In this document: positions 1 to 12,100 of the stretch, one piece after another
Numbering within the stretch: position 1 is the stretch's first letter
Layout of the letters: every line of letters begins with the position of its first letter
DNA from: Chaetoceros tenuissimus
Taxonomy: Eukaryota > Bacillariophyta > Thalassiosirophyceae > Chaetocerotales > Chaetocerotaceae
Direction: 5' to 3'
Assembly (NCBI GenBank): GCA_021927905.1
Contig: BLLK01000038.1
Location: 310,001 to 374,000, forward strand
DNA length: 64,000 nt
Made by a program: the position numbers and the translations under genes
The notes under the pieces: model-generated
Database searches by the model: none
The model's input: the letters and a program-made list of their open reading frames with translations, nothing else
Told to the model about the DNA's origin: nothing

Positions 1-1
1 T

Positions 2-540
2 GATACATCTGGCAAAGGAGCTGGACTGACTAAAAAGGAGACTTCTGAAAAATTGACAGAGCATATTGATACTGCATTGGAGGGGCATGGATTTGCGAAA
101 GGAGAAGCGAGTACCACGGAGGAGGCAATAAACCGTGCTAACAGAAGCTAGATTTTTTGAAAAATCTTAATTGTGTCCAGAGCATGGAGGACCTAAGCCC
201 TCTAAAAAATGTCAAAAGGTGTTGTCTGATGGAACGACCTGTTGAAATTACAATGCGCCGAACTTGTAGAGAAAAACAGCGGAAGTTGTCAAGAAAAAGA
301 AAAGGTGAACTACAGTGACATCATCAAAGAATTAACGCAAGAAGAAATAGAGAAAAAGGTGAAGTGAGTACTTTCTATTTTAAGAGTTCTAGCTAGGACT
401 GTTGAAAGACTCCAAAGAAAAGTGAAAGAACTAAATAGGAAGAATAGAAGAGAGAATTATTGCAAAGGAGATGTCTTGGATCGTTGAAAATTTCGGCAAC
501 GTATGTACGTAAAGCCTAAGGGTGAAAAAATGAGTGCAGA
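2..540 (+). pseudogene. Relict coding fragments at the left edge, unclassified
   Basis: Three short stretches on the plus strand look protein-like but make no intact gene. The first, entering from the left edge, is rich in Lys, Glu, Thr and Gly. The second has a Cys/His pattern (CPEHGG followed by two more Cys about ten residues apart), like a small zinc-binding motif. The third is Lys/Glu/Arg rich and looks like a coiled coil. No family is recognised. It could be the decayed 3' end of a host gene or of a mobile element that begins outside the window. It is broken in several places and is listed only as a fossil. Confidence 0.35.
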
Positions 541-625
541 GTAGTAAATTGTTTATAAGGTGTTTCCGTTTATGCCTTCTTATCACAAGTATAAATACGC
601 ATTACCATGTAAATCAAATTGAATC

Positions 626-3014
626 CTATGCCTTGCGCTGTTCAAGTAAAAATTCAGTGACCGTAGGGTACTCGAGGAGAAGACTATAAGCTGTAGTCAG
701 ATTTGATTTTGGATTCGAAGCATAAAGAGCAAAAGGGTAAAGACCACATGCACCACAAGGCTCAGAAACCACTTCGGCGTTTGCGTTTAATATTTCAAAA
801 AAGCCTTGCTTTGTTGAAGTTCCTCTTTCAGCTGCTTCATGCAACGGATATCGGCCACTGTGGTCGGGGATGTCGGCACAGCTCAATAATTCGCCTGTTT
901 CCTGAACTTCTTTCGAAAGTAGCTTATTACGAATGTACTCAAAGTATGATTTTTCCACTGACTCTTCCGCTAACTTGTCAAGTTCAACGTTCCTCTCCCG
1001 AATAAATGCTCGCACCCTTGTCGACATTTCATGGTTAACATGAAAATGATCCCCATTAGGTTCTCTCATGACATTGATGAAATCATCCAAGTCATCATCA
1101 AGTAGTATGTTCAAACGATCTCGAGCATGTAATCTTAATCTTCTTAGTCGCTGCATTTGTCGTAAGGCAGGAATCCGTCTCTGGTCTGCAGGATGGCGAG
1201 CATCTCCCCTCAAGAAATCATTTTCAGCAGCATCTTCCATCATGATATCGTCTTCTATAGCAGCCCTTGCTAATCTTTGTCGCATGAACATACGGCGGAC
1301 GTGTGCTGCTCTTTCATTTACATTCTGTGGTCGTGGTATAAGTCGTGGCAAACCTCCTTCTTCTTCTACAGCAGGATCTTGGTTAGCAGGTTCTACGGCA
1401 TCATTATCTACCATCGCATCAGCAGGTTCGACAATGTCCTGGTTGTCTTCTGCGACTGCAGCTTCATTTCCAGCATTGGCCTGAACTTGGTTTTCATTCT
1501 GGGGTTGTGCCTCTGCTTCATTTTCATTTCTGTTTGCTTCAAGAAATTCCACCAATCTCCTCAAAGAGTTTGGTCTTTCTTCGTTATAAAGAATCCTCTG
1601 GTCTTCAAACTCTTCGTTGCTCATCAAGTCCCTCTCTCGATCCCAGAGGTTTTGTGCTAATAATTCCAAGTCAGGTCTGTCAAAGTTTCGATTGTTATCA
1701 GCGTCTCTTCGAGCGGCCCGGGCCACTGCTTCAAGTTGGCGGGCGTCAATTCCATTCTCCATTTCCTGCATTTCCTTCTGTTCTTTCAAAATCTGGTTCG
1801 TTGCAACATATCCCTCTTCTGGTCTCTCGGTGATGACTGAAATGTAATGGAAAAGTGCAGTTCTACCCTTCTTGTCCTTTTGAAAAGTACAAGATCCATA
1901 TTTTTCCAGTATTTTATCGAAAGTAGAAGTACGGACGATACCTATCGATGCATGTAAAATTGGAATGTCAACATCGACTTCGTGTGGTTTCTTCTTGAAT
2001 GCCTCCATGTAAGCGTATCGGAGGCAAATTTGCAAACATCTATTCCTTTCTGGATCATCAAAAGGACAATTGAGAGCAGAATTAAGTATATGAGAAAGGG
2101 CGGAACATGAAGAGTCATTAAGGTAGAGACCACCACATGCTTCAATGTTGTGACGAATACCACGTTGCAATAAGAGCTCAACAATTTGGGAGCGATTATG
2201 CCAAGGTCGGTTATCTTTTGAAGATGCTAATGCGGTGTGAATCGGATATTGTGCACTGTAGTTGGACCGATGACTCTTTTCGGCAATTAGAGTTGGATAT
2301 TTATCAAGTATCAATGTTACTATTTCAAGATTACCGTGAAGAATAAAGAATTGAAGCAAACGCTCATTTTTAATATTTTGGAAGCTCACGACATTTGACT
2401 TTTCTTCCATCAACAGTTTGAACCAAAAGGTGTGCTACAAAAAAACAGAATTAGAGTGAATTCGCCCAAGAAATATTTGTATAAGAGTCGTAACTTACGC
2501 TGGAAGGTCTCATTTCTCTCCATTCTTTGAAATTTGAAGGCTTTGCAGCGGAACAATTATGAATGAGCATTCGTGCTGCATCTTTATTATCATTGCAAGC
2601 GATCCAGTCAAGGTCCCACCGCTTGACAAGGCTCGTTCTCTGTTCAAAGGGATAAGCATCCATTAAAACCTTTAATACTTCTCCAGAAGTATGCTTGGAG
2701 CGACAAGCTCCTCCAAAATCTTCAACGGTTAAAGCTTGTGGGTAGCAATCAATTAGATTTCTAATGACTCTTGCTGGAGGGGGTGTAGAAGAATTCGCAA
2801 GAGCAAGGTTTAGTGGGTAACAAATTCCAAAGAGACACGATGCTTCTTCTGAGTGTCTGTAAAGCCTTGCTTCTACTTGAGCCCAATTAGCCACTGCTGT
2901 TGCTGGGTCTTGATTCAAATCATTAAAACCCATGTGTTGAAGTAAAGGAGTGATCATGGAATTCATGTCTTCTGATATTGTTCGCTTTCGATTGTGCAAG
3001 TTTTCCAACGCCAT
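626..3014 (-). CDS. Ankyrin-like repeat protein, two exons
   Basis: Two open frames join across a 64-bp intron (2435-2498; donor GTAAGT after AGC, acceptor TTGTAG), phase 0, giving 774 residues from the ATG at 3014. Exon 1 is 3014-2499 and exon 2 is 2434-626. Degenerate ankyrin-like units are visible: a YPQALTVEDFGGACR segment near residue 105, ILHGNLEIVTLILDKYPTL just after the junction, and SGRYPLHEAAERG near the C-terminus. The middle (roughly residues 370-570) is low-complexity, rich in Glu, Asn, Ala and Arg. Diatom genomes hold many such intracellular ankyrin/YP-repeat proteins, and a scaffold role is the usual inference. No catalytic domain is seen. The gene is divergent from the tweety-like gene. 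The splice model is strong; the function is vague. Confidence 0.8.
2435..2498 (-). other. Spliceosomal intron, 64 bp
   Basis: On the minus strand the donor is AGC|GTAAGT and the acceptor TTGTAG|CAC. Removing it joins the two halves of the ankyrin-like gene in phase 0. It is typical of the short introns in this window. Confidence 0.85.
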
Positions 3015-3438
3015 GGTCAGTCAGAACCCAACCTTGTTTGTTACAGAAAATTGAAAATGGTGTCTGTACTTGCTAGACTTTGTGATTGAAATAGGTACCC
3101 TTCCTTTTGTTTACGTATTGATCATCTTTTCAACTGTTTCTCTCAAAACAGCTTGAAACAGAAACATGTGTTGGGAGGACGATTTTGAACCAAATGGCCT
3201 AAATCTAAAAAATTACTATTATAGTATGAATAGGTTTTGAGAAAGAGTGTCAAGTCCCATCTTCCCCTTCCCCCTTCCTTCTCACAGCTGAAAAAAACGG
3301 GCAAAACCAATTCAAATTTTGCAGTAGTATTCTATTGCAATACATTGCAATACATATTATTCATACAGACTCTTCAAATACCTACATATATCTTAATAAA
3401 GCAAAGACAGGAATAATTTGTGAAAGGAGAACAAAGTC
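3015..3438. promoter_or_regulatory. Shared upstream region of divergent genes
   Basis: These 424 bp lie between the start codons of the divergent ankyrin-like and tweety-like genes, so they must hold both promoters. The stretch is AT-rich with pyrimidine runs. No TATA box or factor site can be named with confidence. Confidence 0.4.
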
Positions 3439-5533
3439 ATGTCTGAATCTGAAGACTATAATTACAATGCAATGGTGAGTCAAAGTGTCAAAGTTATCCA
3501 TGTTTTGTATCTGTCCTTTCCCTCAATAATACGTTCTTACAATCCTTTCTTCTATTTACGTATAGGCATTTATGAGAAAGGTGCCTAGATTTGGGCATAC
3601 AAATATTATCGCATCTCTTGCATCTCAAGATGCGTCAGTGAAGAAAGATTACATCAATGGAATCGTTGCTTTTTGCCTATTTCTCTTTAGTTTCTTCCTT
3701 CTATGGTCGCTATTACTCGCTTTCTTCAAGAAGAAAGGTGTTCGAGAATATGGTTGTCTTGCAGGCCAATCTCTTTACAGAAAAGAAAGTGAGACAAGAG
3801 ATAATTCTTTCAAAAGATTTTCAAAATATCAATATATTTTCATCACTGGAGTAATGGGTGTATTTGTTGGTTGCACCATGCTGACACAAAGAGGAATTGA
3901 ATATCTAGCAGTCGCTGTCCCACAGATTGAATCTTTGAATAATGACTTGATGAATACCATGATGGAAGGTAGAAACATCGCTTTGGAGACTGGGAGTGGC
4001 ATTCTAGCAATGAAGGAACCCTTTGCGTTGATTGAGAAAGAAACTGATTTGAGTTCCAAATGTAATGATCCAAACTATTTCAATCTTGCTGATTTGGCAA
4101 ACCTTCGAAATGTAATTGTTGAGAGTATGAACGACATTAATGTCTTTGTAGCAAGATATGAGCTTGAAGGCCTTGAACAAAATCTTAATATCATGATTGA
4201 TAGATCGAATAAATTGCAGGATGCTCTCACTACATACATTAGTCATGACTGGACCGTCAAGATGTTTTCAACTATCATGGCTGCATTGTCGGTTTATTTC
4301 CTACTATTTATTATCACAAGCTGGTGTGATTTCCTTCCTAGAAATAGAGGTGCAAAGATTATGACAGGATACATTGTTATGCCTATTCTCTTCATATTCG
4401 TTACTATTTCATGGTTGCTCATGATCACTTTTGCTGCTGGATCCACAATGAATTCAGGTAAGTCAAATCATTTTCGATATATTTGACGCGTATGTGCATA
4501 GCATAAACTGACATCACTTCTTTGTAGACTTTTGTTATGGTGATGGATCGGGACCAGTATCCACCATTGAACAAGCAATGCTTCAGTACGGTATTGAACA
4601 GGAACACCTAATGTTTCAAAGTTTCCAATACTACAAGAGCGATTGTACTCGGGAAAATCCTTGGGAAATTGAAGTAAATAAGCAAATTCAAAGCGCTGAA
4701 AAGGCTTTGCTTGCTTGGAGAGATTTGAACTTGAATAGACAAACTACAATTGATAATTGTGGGAATAATATTATCCCTTTTTTGAATGATGCCGATGCTT
4801 TGCAGCAAAGTCTGACAACTTTTGTAGATGGTTTGGGGCAAGGACTGAGCTTAGCAAGATGCAGCAGAATTCAACCTCTCTATCGAAGGTATGTATGTTT
4901 GATTATGATGAAATATGTTTGCAGGTCATTTATAATTCTTTTCTCACCATTCAATCTATGAAATGTAGAATTTTCAATGGTGCCTCGTGTGAAGAAAGTT
5001 TGAATGGGTTGACATGGAGTTTCTATGCTGTATTTGCAGTAGCACTTAGTGCTGTGGTTATGTTTTCTTCTAGAGCAGCACTATTCAAGGTAAAGACCAT
5101 TGAAGCGTTTGATGAGCAGTACATGCAGCAAATTGATGATCTTGAATTGAAGGAGGATTATTCTTATGACTACGACACCCAAAATTACACCCAGACAAAA
5201 ATATTTAATGATGAAGAACTTGCAATTAAACAGAAGGAGAGTGGTGAAACACAAATCACATTTTCTGCAAGTGATGAAGAACATGGTGTCGAAGTCAACT
5301 GTCGTGAACCAGTTGATCAAAGGGAATCTTTTCCTCCGTCTGTACGATCGAACTCTACTATTGATACAAATGAATGTTTCGACGATGACGGTGTAAATTC
5401 TTACAATGAAGAACTTGCACCTCTCTCTCCAACACCAACGCAAAAAAGCAACAAGCGTGTGTCTCCTGTTAAATTTCGTTTTGCTTCAGAAAAGAAGTAT
5501 GAAAAAGTAACTTCCAGCGATGATGAAAAATGA
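3439..5533 (+). CDS. Tweety-family five-pass membrane protein, four exons
   Basis: The exons are 3439-3474, 3566-4457, 4528-4888 and 4969-5533, giving 617 residues; phases 0, 1 and 2 close correctly. The start lies in a 12-residue first exon (MSESEDYNYNAM). Five hydrophobic segments fall near residues 44-66, 103-125, 251-272, 278-303 and 432-456, with long loops between TM2-TM3 and TM4-TM5. Straight after TM4 comes SDFC, the Cys motif seen at this place in tweety homologues (TTYH), and the second loop has further Cys. The layout also resembles prominins. Tweety proteins are plasma-membrane or endomembrane proteins proposed to act as anion channels or in lipid handling; which applies here cannot be read from the sequence. 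The C-terminal tail (about 150 residues) is cytosolic and rich in Asp, Glu and Ser. Confidence 0.75.
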
Positions 5534-5911
5534 AGACCTTAGTACTATGATGGGCACTCTTTTTTGTTACATATCATTTCTTTGAAGACTTTGTGTAGCT
5601 GTAGGTCCAAGCTCATTACCATAACATAAATTTACATATCACAAATCAAAAAGGAATATTCAATCAAAAGATGAGAGTCAAATATACAGTTATCTCAACA
5701 GTTGGATTAGGTATTTTATTTAGCAAGGTGGATAGATGTACCATCAGACGTCTGTCTGATGATGCGAACACTTCCGATGAAGAGCGTCATCAACACACAA
5801 AGCAACATCAACAGAGCAACAGAGCCTTTACATAAATTTCTTCCTCTTCAAAACTTCATCGTAATTGATAAAAAAGCAATAGTATTTCCCTGTTTATACG
5901 GATCAAGAAGA
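5534..5911. other. Intergenic stretch
   Basis: This AT-rich gap lies between the tweety-like gene and the small plastid protein gene. The downstream frame is open back to 5759, but the presequence argues for a start at 5912. Nothing else is recognisable. Confidence 0.4.
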
Positions 5912-6334
5912 ATGAAGAATATATTGGGAATTTTGATAGCATGTTCTGTTGCAAATGTGCGATTGGCCTTGGCTTTTTCACAGCCAGCGCAATGTCTAAC
6001 CCGAAGCCGAACCATCAATGAAAATGCACAAAATACACCATTACACGCTGCAAATAGAGATAATTTGGACCTCGATGCATTACAAAAAGCTGCAAAAGAC
6101 CCAAAAGCGTTTGAGGAATATGTATTGAATAAAAAAAATGTGAAGGAAGAGGCAAAAATTGAGGAAGAAAAACCAGCTTCTGCCAAAAATGGATACGTTC
6201 CAATTGAGCAGTGGGATGAGGAACGAAAGAAGGACAGTTTACAATGGGAAGAAAAGGTACAGTTTGAAGGACTTAAGAACGGCAACAGATTCAACCAAAA
6301 CGAAATATTAAGGCACCACCTCAATACTTTTTAG
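5912..6334 (+). CDS. Small plastid-targeted protein, 140 residues
   Basis: The ATG at 5912 is chosen because it starts a hydrophobic signal peptide (MKNILGILIACSVANVRLA) ending in LAFSQP, a good match to the diatom ASAFAP plastid cleavage motif. The frame is open 51 codons further upstream, but that part has no targeting character. The mature part is charged and mostly helical, with no membrane segment. Its C-terminal block (GYVPIEQWDEERKKDSLQWEE, then KVQFEGLKNGNRFNQNEIL) looks like a conserved tail, but no named family is recognised. A soluble plastid stroma protein is inferred from the presequence alone. Confidence 0.65.
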   Translation: MKNILGILIACSVANVRLALAFSQPAQCLTRSRTINENAQNTPLHAANRDNLDLDALQKAAKDPKAFEEYVLNKKNVKEEAKIEEEKPASAKNGYVPIEQWDEERKKDSLQWEEKVQFEGLKNGNRFNQNEILRHHLNTF

Positions 6335-6709
6335 GATTGGTCGAGTCGAGTCGGAGCACTGGCATATTTCGAGGTGTTCTACAAGGATGAAACTACTCGT
6401 CTGTTGTATATTCTACCCTCAAAAAAATCATCATCTTTCTATGGAAAATATCGGTACCTGTTTCAATTAGAATAGACTAAATATTATTGCAGGATCAAAT
6501 GCAACTTGAATATGTATATGGATCTTTAGTCACAATGTCTGTGTATTACTACTACGCATACTTTTCACTATTCCCATCACCAACCTACAATTATTTCAAG
6601 TCTGTGGTTACAGATCACACTCAATCAATGTAACACCAATCCTGGTAGACAATCTAATTGGAAATGGCGAATCTGAGCCAAAAGATTTAAGAGTCTTCAG
6701 CTTTTGAAA
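6335..6709. other. Intergenic stretch
   Basis: It lies between two same-strand genes. A short GAGTC repeat occurs near 6345-6357. No frame, RNA or regulatory element could be supported. Confidence 0.35.
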
Positions 6710-8461
6710 ATGAAAAAGAAAAAGAAAAGCAAGGAAAAGGCACTGACATTGGATGAAGTATTTTCTCAAATATCCTTGAAACCAACGTCAACTCCTGGTC
6801 TAAGTAGTATCGTTTTGACTCCATTGAGTTCAGAGGCATGTCTTCGTCATGGAATCAATCCAGAATTTCTCAGAAAGCGCAATTTTGAAACATTCTATGA
6901 AGAAGGACAGAGTGATATTGATATTCAACGTCTAAAGTATGAAACATACGATAGGAGGAGACAAGATCTTATGACTCTAGCATCCAAAGAAAAAGTGAAG
7001 CTTAACAGGAGATACAACTCTGATCAATCCATTTCATGTGTGAGTGTTGCCTCTTTAACTCCGTCGGCCATTCTGAGAGAACAGGAAAAAGCCAATTCGA
7101 CACTGCTAGAGTTGGAAGAAAAAAGGCTAAAAAAAGCCAAGGAGAAGCAGAAAAGAGAGCTCTTGCAACTACTACAATTTGAACAAAAGATGGATAAAAT
7201 TCAGAAAGAAATGCAGGAGAAAGCAGAAAAAGAAGCATTGCTTGAAGAGAAGAAAAAGGTCAGAAAGCAGAAACAAGAAAGGCGCAATGCAGAAGAACGA
7301 AGACTTCGAGAACTTCGAAGAAAAGCAAAAGAAGATGCGGAAGAAGAAATGCATAGAATTCAAGCACGCCAAAGATTTGAGAAAGAACGGCAGATTGAGA
7401 AAGAAAAAAAAGAGCAAATAGCCGAGCAGAAGAAACAGTTACGTAAGCTCGAGGAAGAAAGAGAAAAGAAACGCGAAATGCAAAGGATCCAGGCAGAGCA
7501 GCAACAGGGAAAGAAAAGATTGGAAATAGAGAAAAGGAAACAAGATCGAGATGAGAAAGAACGTGAGAGGCAATTGAGGATTGAAAAGAAACGTGCTATG
7601 CATCAGTATGAGCTTGATAAAAAGAGGAAGCTAGCAGCTGATAGAATCACTATGAATAAAGAAGCAGCTAAGCGGAAAGAAGAGGAACGGAAACGGGCAG
7701 TGCTGGAGAAACGTATCAAGAGTGAGGAACAGCAGCAGATGATGGAAAAGGAACTAGAACGGAAGAGAGAACTTTCTAAGAAGGAAAATGAGGCAAAGAA
7801 TAGGAAACGAGAATATCAAGCCAGGTTGGCAAAAGAACGAGAAGAGGAGATGAAGTCCACTCTGATGCAAAAGTTCCAGGAGGATGAAGCACATGTTCAA
7901 AAATTACGTGAATTGAGAGATAAAGATATGGAATTATTGAAACAAGAACGTGAACTCCATATACAACTGAAAAAAGAAAACGTTGAGAGGATAAGGCGTA
8001 TGCAGGGGTACAAGCGGGCCGAGACAATGAAAAAAGTGGAAGAGAACGATAAGAGGACGGAAGAAATGCTCAAGAAAAGAGAAGAGTTGGCTAAAGTGAG
8101 GCGGAAAAATGCAGTAGAAGCAAAGATACGAAAAGATAAGCTTATGCAGACACTTGAAAGATCGAAGACATCAGGGGGTAAAGCTTTGCGAAAAATTCTT
8201 GAGCAATTAGAGGAGGAGGATCCTCCTACTTTACAAGGAAAAGAAAAGAAGAAGAAAAAGAATCCAAAGCCAAAGCGCCTAGATAAGTCACGCAATGATT
8301 ACTCTTCCAGAACCTCTGAAAGTAAATCTCGACCTAAGGATCCAATAACCTCAAAGAAAAAACCTCCCTCTATCCTACACATGAATATAGAGATAGGTAA
8401 TGAAGCCTCATCGCAGAAATCAGCGGTTTACATCTCACCTTACGCATCATCAATAAAGTAA
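6710..8461 (+). CDS. Highly charged coiled-coil protein, possibly ciliary
   Basis: A single-exon frame of 583 residues starts at the ATG at 6710 (the upstream TTG is not used). Residues 1-10 are nearly all Lys. Around residues 45-85 there is a short non-repetitive region (EACLRHGINPEFL, then LKYETYDRRRQDLM) that resembles an N-terminal block found in many coiled-coil proteins of ciliates and other flagellates. From about residue 125 to 490 the protein is almost pure Lys/Glu/Arg/Gln coiled coil. The tail is Lys- and Ser-rich. A cytoskeletal or axonemal role is inferred only from this resemblance. The extreme composition makes homology searches unreliable unless the first 120 residues are used. 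Confidence 0.7.
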   Translation: MKKKKKSKEKALTLDEVFSQISLKPTSTPGLSSIVLTPLSSEACLRHGINPEFLRKRNFETFYEEGQSDIDIQRLKYETYDRRRQDLMTLASKEKVKLNRRYNSDQSISCVSVASLTPSAILREQEKANSTLLELEEKRLKKAKEKQKRELLQLLQFEQKMDKIQKEMQEKAEKEALLEEKKKVRKQKQERRNAEERRLRELRRKAKEDAEEEMHRIQARQRFEKERQIEKEKKEQIAEQKKQLRKLEEEREKKREMQRIQAEQQQGKKRLEIEKRKQDRDEKERERQLRIEKKRAMHQYELDKKRKLAADRITMNKEAAKRKEEERKRAVLEKRIKSEEQQQMMEKELERKRELSKKENEAKNRKREYQARLAKEREEEMKSTLMQKFQEDEAHVQKLRELRDKDMELLKQERELHIQLKKENVERIRRMQGYKRAETMKKVEENDKRTEEMLKKREELAKVRRKNAVEAKIRKDKLMQTLERSKTSGGKALRKILEQLEEEDPPTLQGKEKKKKKNPKPKRLDKSRNDYSSRTSESKSRPKDPITSKKKPPSILHMNIEIGNEASSQKSAVYISPYASSIK

Positions 8462-9122
8462 AATGATTTGTACTTGTTTGTGCAAAATACATCTTAAATT
8501 CATGCATCTTTCCTTTAGAATAAACACGATCCTTCGCACGATAACTATCACGAATGATTGTCACTAGAAAATGGAAAAGATCATCTTCTCTTTATAAAGT
8601 AGGATTGTAACTTACAAAGGAATAATATATTTCATGCAATATTGTTTCTGTTTAGATGATTGCTTTTGACTGATTTTGTAATTTTGTAGTTCGAAAATAG
8701 TCGAGTTTGTGAGAAGGCAAAATCTCGAGCCTTCTCAACGACTAATCTCAACGACATCTGAGCCTTCTCATCAAAATGTCTCACAAGATTTCTTCTAAAA
8801 TTTCACCGACGAATCAAAATAACAACATTAAAGATGAAACAGTATCATACCTTACGTATCTTTTTTTCAGATTATGATGCTTTTTGTTTAAAAATGGTCA
8901 TGATTTTAGTTCTGGTAGTTGTATTATGAAAAATGTATGCCTCTTCAAAGACAGCAAGACAGAACCCAAATGCCACCAAATCAATCAATTCCATCATTGG
9001 CCTTCGCGTTCTTGTTTTGAGAAGGCAAACACCCCACGGAATTACTCAAAATCACCTTGTAGTAGTAGGATAGCTTCATAAACTCAATTCAGAGAACAAT
9101 ATTTTGCGGTTGCAATACGATC
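8462..9122. other. Intergenic stretch with a small hairpin
   Basis: These 661 bp separate the coiled-coil gene from the metallopeptidase gene. Apart from the inverted repeat at 8710-8737 and further short copies of GAGAAGGC or its complement (near 8761 and 9019), nothing is recognised. The 65-codon frame at 8884-9081 has no coding character. Confidence 0.4.
8710..8737. repeat. Inverted repeat, 9-bp stem and 10-nt loop
   Basis: TGAGAAGGC at 8710-8718 pairs perfectly with GCCTTCTCA at 8729-8737. A further GCCTTCTCA follows near 8762. It lies about 250 bp past the coiled-coil gene and 390 bp ahead of the metallopeptidase gene, so it could be a 3'-end or promoter element. No function is shown. 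Confidence 0.5.
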
Positions 9123-12100
9123 ATGTTTCATCAATCCTTTTTCTTGTCAGTGTTCGTGGTTACACTGCCAATACAGTCATTATCGAAATCACATTCATCG
9201 GTATCAGACGTGATAGATTCCTTTGTCAAAAAGAAAGAATCCAAGTTTCAGGAAGAGTGCACTATCCTTCTTGGAGATAACATGAAACTAGAAGATATTC
9301 ACAGTGGCTCCTTCATAAATCAACTTGATAAACCACGCGAGGAAGAGACTCTGGGAGAAGTCGAAGATACGGAGATTTCATGTTTGACGGAAAGTGGGAT
9401 GATTTACACAATTGAAATGGAGGACGACAAGGGTTGGATGAAGAAGATGATGAAGGACAAAAAACTAAAAAGTGGATTCTCCAAAATGAAGACTCTCAAG
9501 AGCGCCTTTGTTGATATTGGAAGACAGTCATTAAAATTTCGCAAGACAGATGTCGAATTCACAATTGATCGTGCTAGTACATTGTTGAAAGGTAGAAATT
9601 CTGAACATTCTAGAACTACTGGTACAAGAAGTGTGTTGGTAGTGAGGGTGGTTTTAAAAGATGGCGAACCTACTAGTTGTGAGGAAGAACTTGGCAATAG
9701 TGTCTTTCTCGAGAATACTTTAACTTTAACTAGCCAGTACAGCACCTGCTCCCATGGATTGTTATCGCTTCAGAAAGCTACAAACAGGGTCGGTCTTTCC
9801 AAAAGTATCAATAACGGCGTGGTTACTGTAGAGTTGGATACAGTATCTATTCACGACAATCATGTTCGTATTAGAAACCAGGTGACTACAGAACTGAATC
9901 GTCAGTTCGATGTGTCAAATCCAAGCCAATTAGCTGATCATGTGGTAAGTGAAATCTTGAAAGTGAGGATAACGCTGCGAAAAAGTACCAAATCTAATTG
10001 AACTTTTCATTTTTTGAAGATGTATTGTCTACCGCCCGACTCTATGCCCATTGTCGCATATGGAGCTGTAAATAGCTTTCTTTCAGTCTATTTGAATGAT
10101 TGGTGCACATACCCGTCGTAAGTCATCTGTAATTGCTTTCATTTTTAATTCTTATTGTCTTCTCACTTTTTGATTTTATATAGATCACAGATGCATGAAA
10201 TAGGACGTAAGATTTCTTTTTGTTTTTCACTTGTTTTGTTAAACCGCTTGCGAACATCTAATTTTTTCCAAACATGCCATTCTTTATTCTAGATAATCTT
10301 GGTATGTATTACTTCTTTGATATATATTTTTGCTGTAAATTTACACATAGCTCTAATATCTAACTACATCCGCTATTTCTCTCGTAGGTTTCGGACATAG
10401 TAATTCTCCATCTGGATCTTACACTGATCGCACTGATTTCATGGGCTACTCTTATGCGCAACGAGGTGGACCTTACCTTTGCTTGAATCCCGTCAATATC
10501 ATGCGTGGTAAATATTGTGGACACAAGCATTTGGACTTGGAGGAGGATGCCTCAACGAATAAGCTTTCTTTCTATGGTAGAATTCAAAACTTCAACTTCA
10601 AACCTGACAATGCTAGTCATCCATTGATTTTACGCATTAATACAAACTCAACGGTATCATACTTCTTGGGATTTAATGGTTTGACTCAATCTACAAGTGG
10701 TACCAAGACTCCAAACAAAGTATTGCTCTATAAGAACGATGATATAGACTTGCCTGGTTCTGATACAGAGCTCATTGCATCATTAGACACAGGCTGTGTT
10801 CATACAGTCGAAAACTATAGAGGTACGGAAACTGATCTTTCAATTAGTGTGTCTCAAATTGACTACGATTCCGGCACTGCGCTGGTAACAGTGAAAGCAG
10901 GCTTTACTCCGAGCCCATCCCTTAGCCCCTCGAAATATCATTCAAACACTCCTTCAGCCCAGCCTTCAATCAATTCAAATCTTTTGCTTCATGAGAACCA
11001 TAACCCTTTTTGTACCAATCATCCACCGGCATGGCATGATGCTGATGGTGTAGCTGTAAGTAATGATTCACTGAGTATACTATTCACACTTGTCTTCCAT
11101 AAAAACAGGTCTCACCATGATATTGTAACTTTTCACTCTCTTTATAGTATAACTGTGATTGGTACGGAAGTGAACAAGGTAGATGTGATCTGTATGGTAG
11201 CTCTTATGCTAATTTCAATGCCACGGCCTCGGAAGCTTGTTGTATTTGTGGAGGAGGTATCTCTACCAACAACAATCCATCGGTAACATCTGCTGCTGAG
11301 GCCACTGTACCTACAACATTTGAAAACGAATGGGGCGATCAAGGAATGGCTTATGTTTGTCGAAACGAACCAGAAGGTTGGCATGATTCTGATGGCAGTG
11401 CATATACTTGTGAATGGTACCAGCATGAAGGCCGTTGCAGTATCTATGGCCATTCACATCGAAAATTTAATAAGACGGCGAACGAGGCATGTTGCGTATG
11501 CGGAGGTGGACATTCCTTTGCCCAATTTGATACGTCTGCAGAGACGCTTGCTTCTCTACAAAGTCCGTCAGCACCAACAAGTTCTCAATCTGTCGAAATG
11601 ATATGTGAAGATACTCATCCATATTGGCATGATGCCGACGGCGAAGCCTATACATGCGAATGGTATGGGAGTGGTTCACGCTGTAGTGAGTTCGGTCATG
11701 GTCATTCTAATTTTGGCTTTACAGCAAACGAAGCATGCTGCAGCTGTGGGGGTGGTTCATTACGAGAGCTAAACCAAGTGATTTGTGAAGACTCGCCAAC
11801 TTTCTGGCATGATTCTGATGGAGAGCAGTATGATTGCCAGTGGTATAGTCAAGAAGATAGATGTACCAAATACGGACACAGCTATTCCAACTTTGGCAAG
11901 ACAGCCCAGGAAGCGTGTTGTAGCTGTAACGGCGGACAAGTTTCGAATCCAATATTAAATGAAGTAACAACATCTCCAACTGCTGCCACGCCAATTTGTG
12001 AAGATAGAGTTCCCAACTGGCATGATGCTGATGGCGTTGCTTATACGGTGAGTCTTGTTTGAATATGCACTTTATATATTACGTTTAAGTCGAATGCGTA

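Noticed and set aside
1068-1484. Plus-strand frames opposite the ankyrin-like gene
   Set aside because: They mirror the low-complexity Glu/Asn/Ala region of the minus-strand gene; no independent coding signal.
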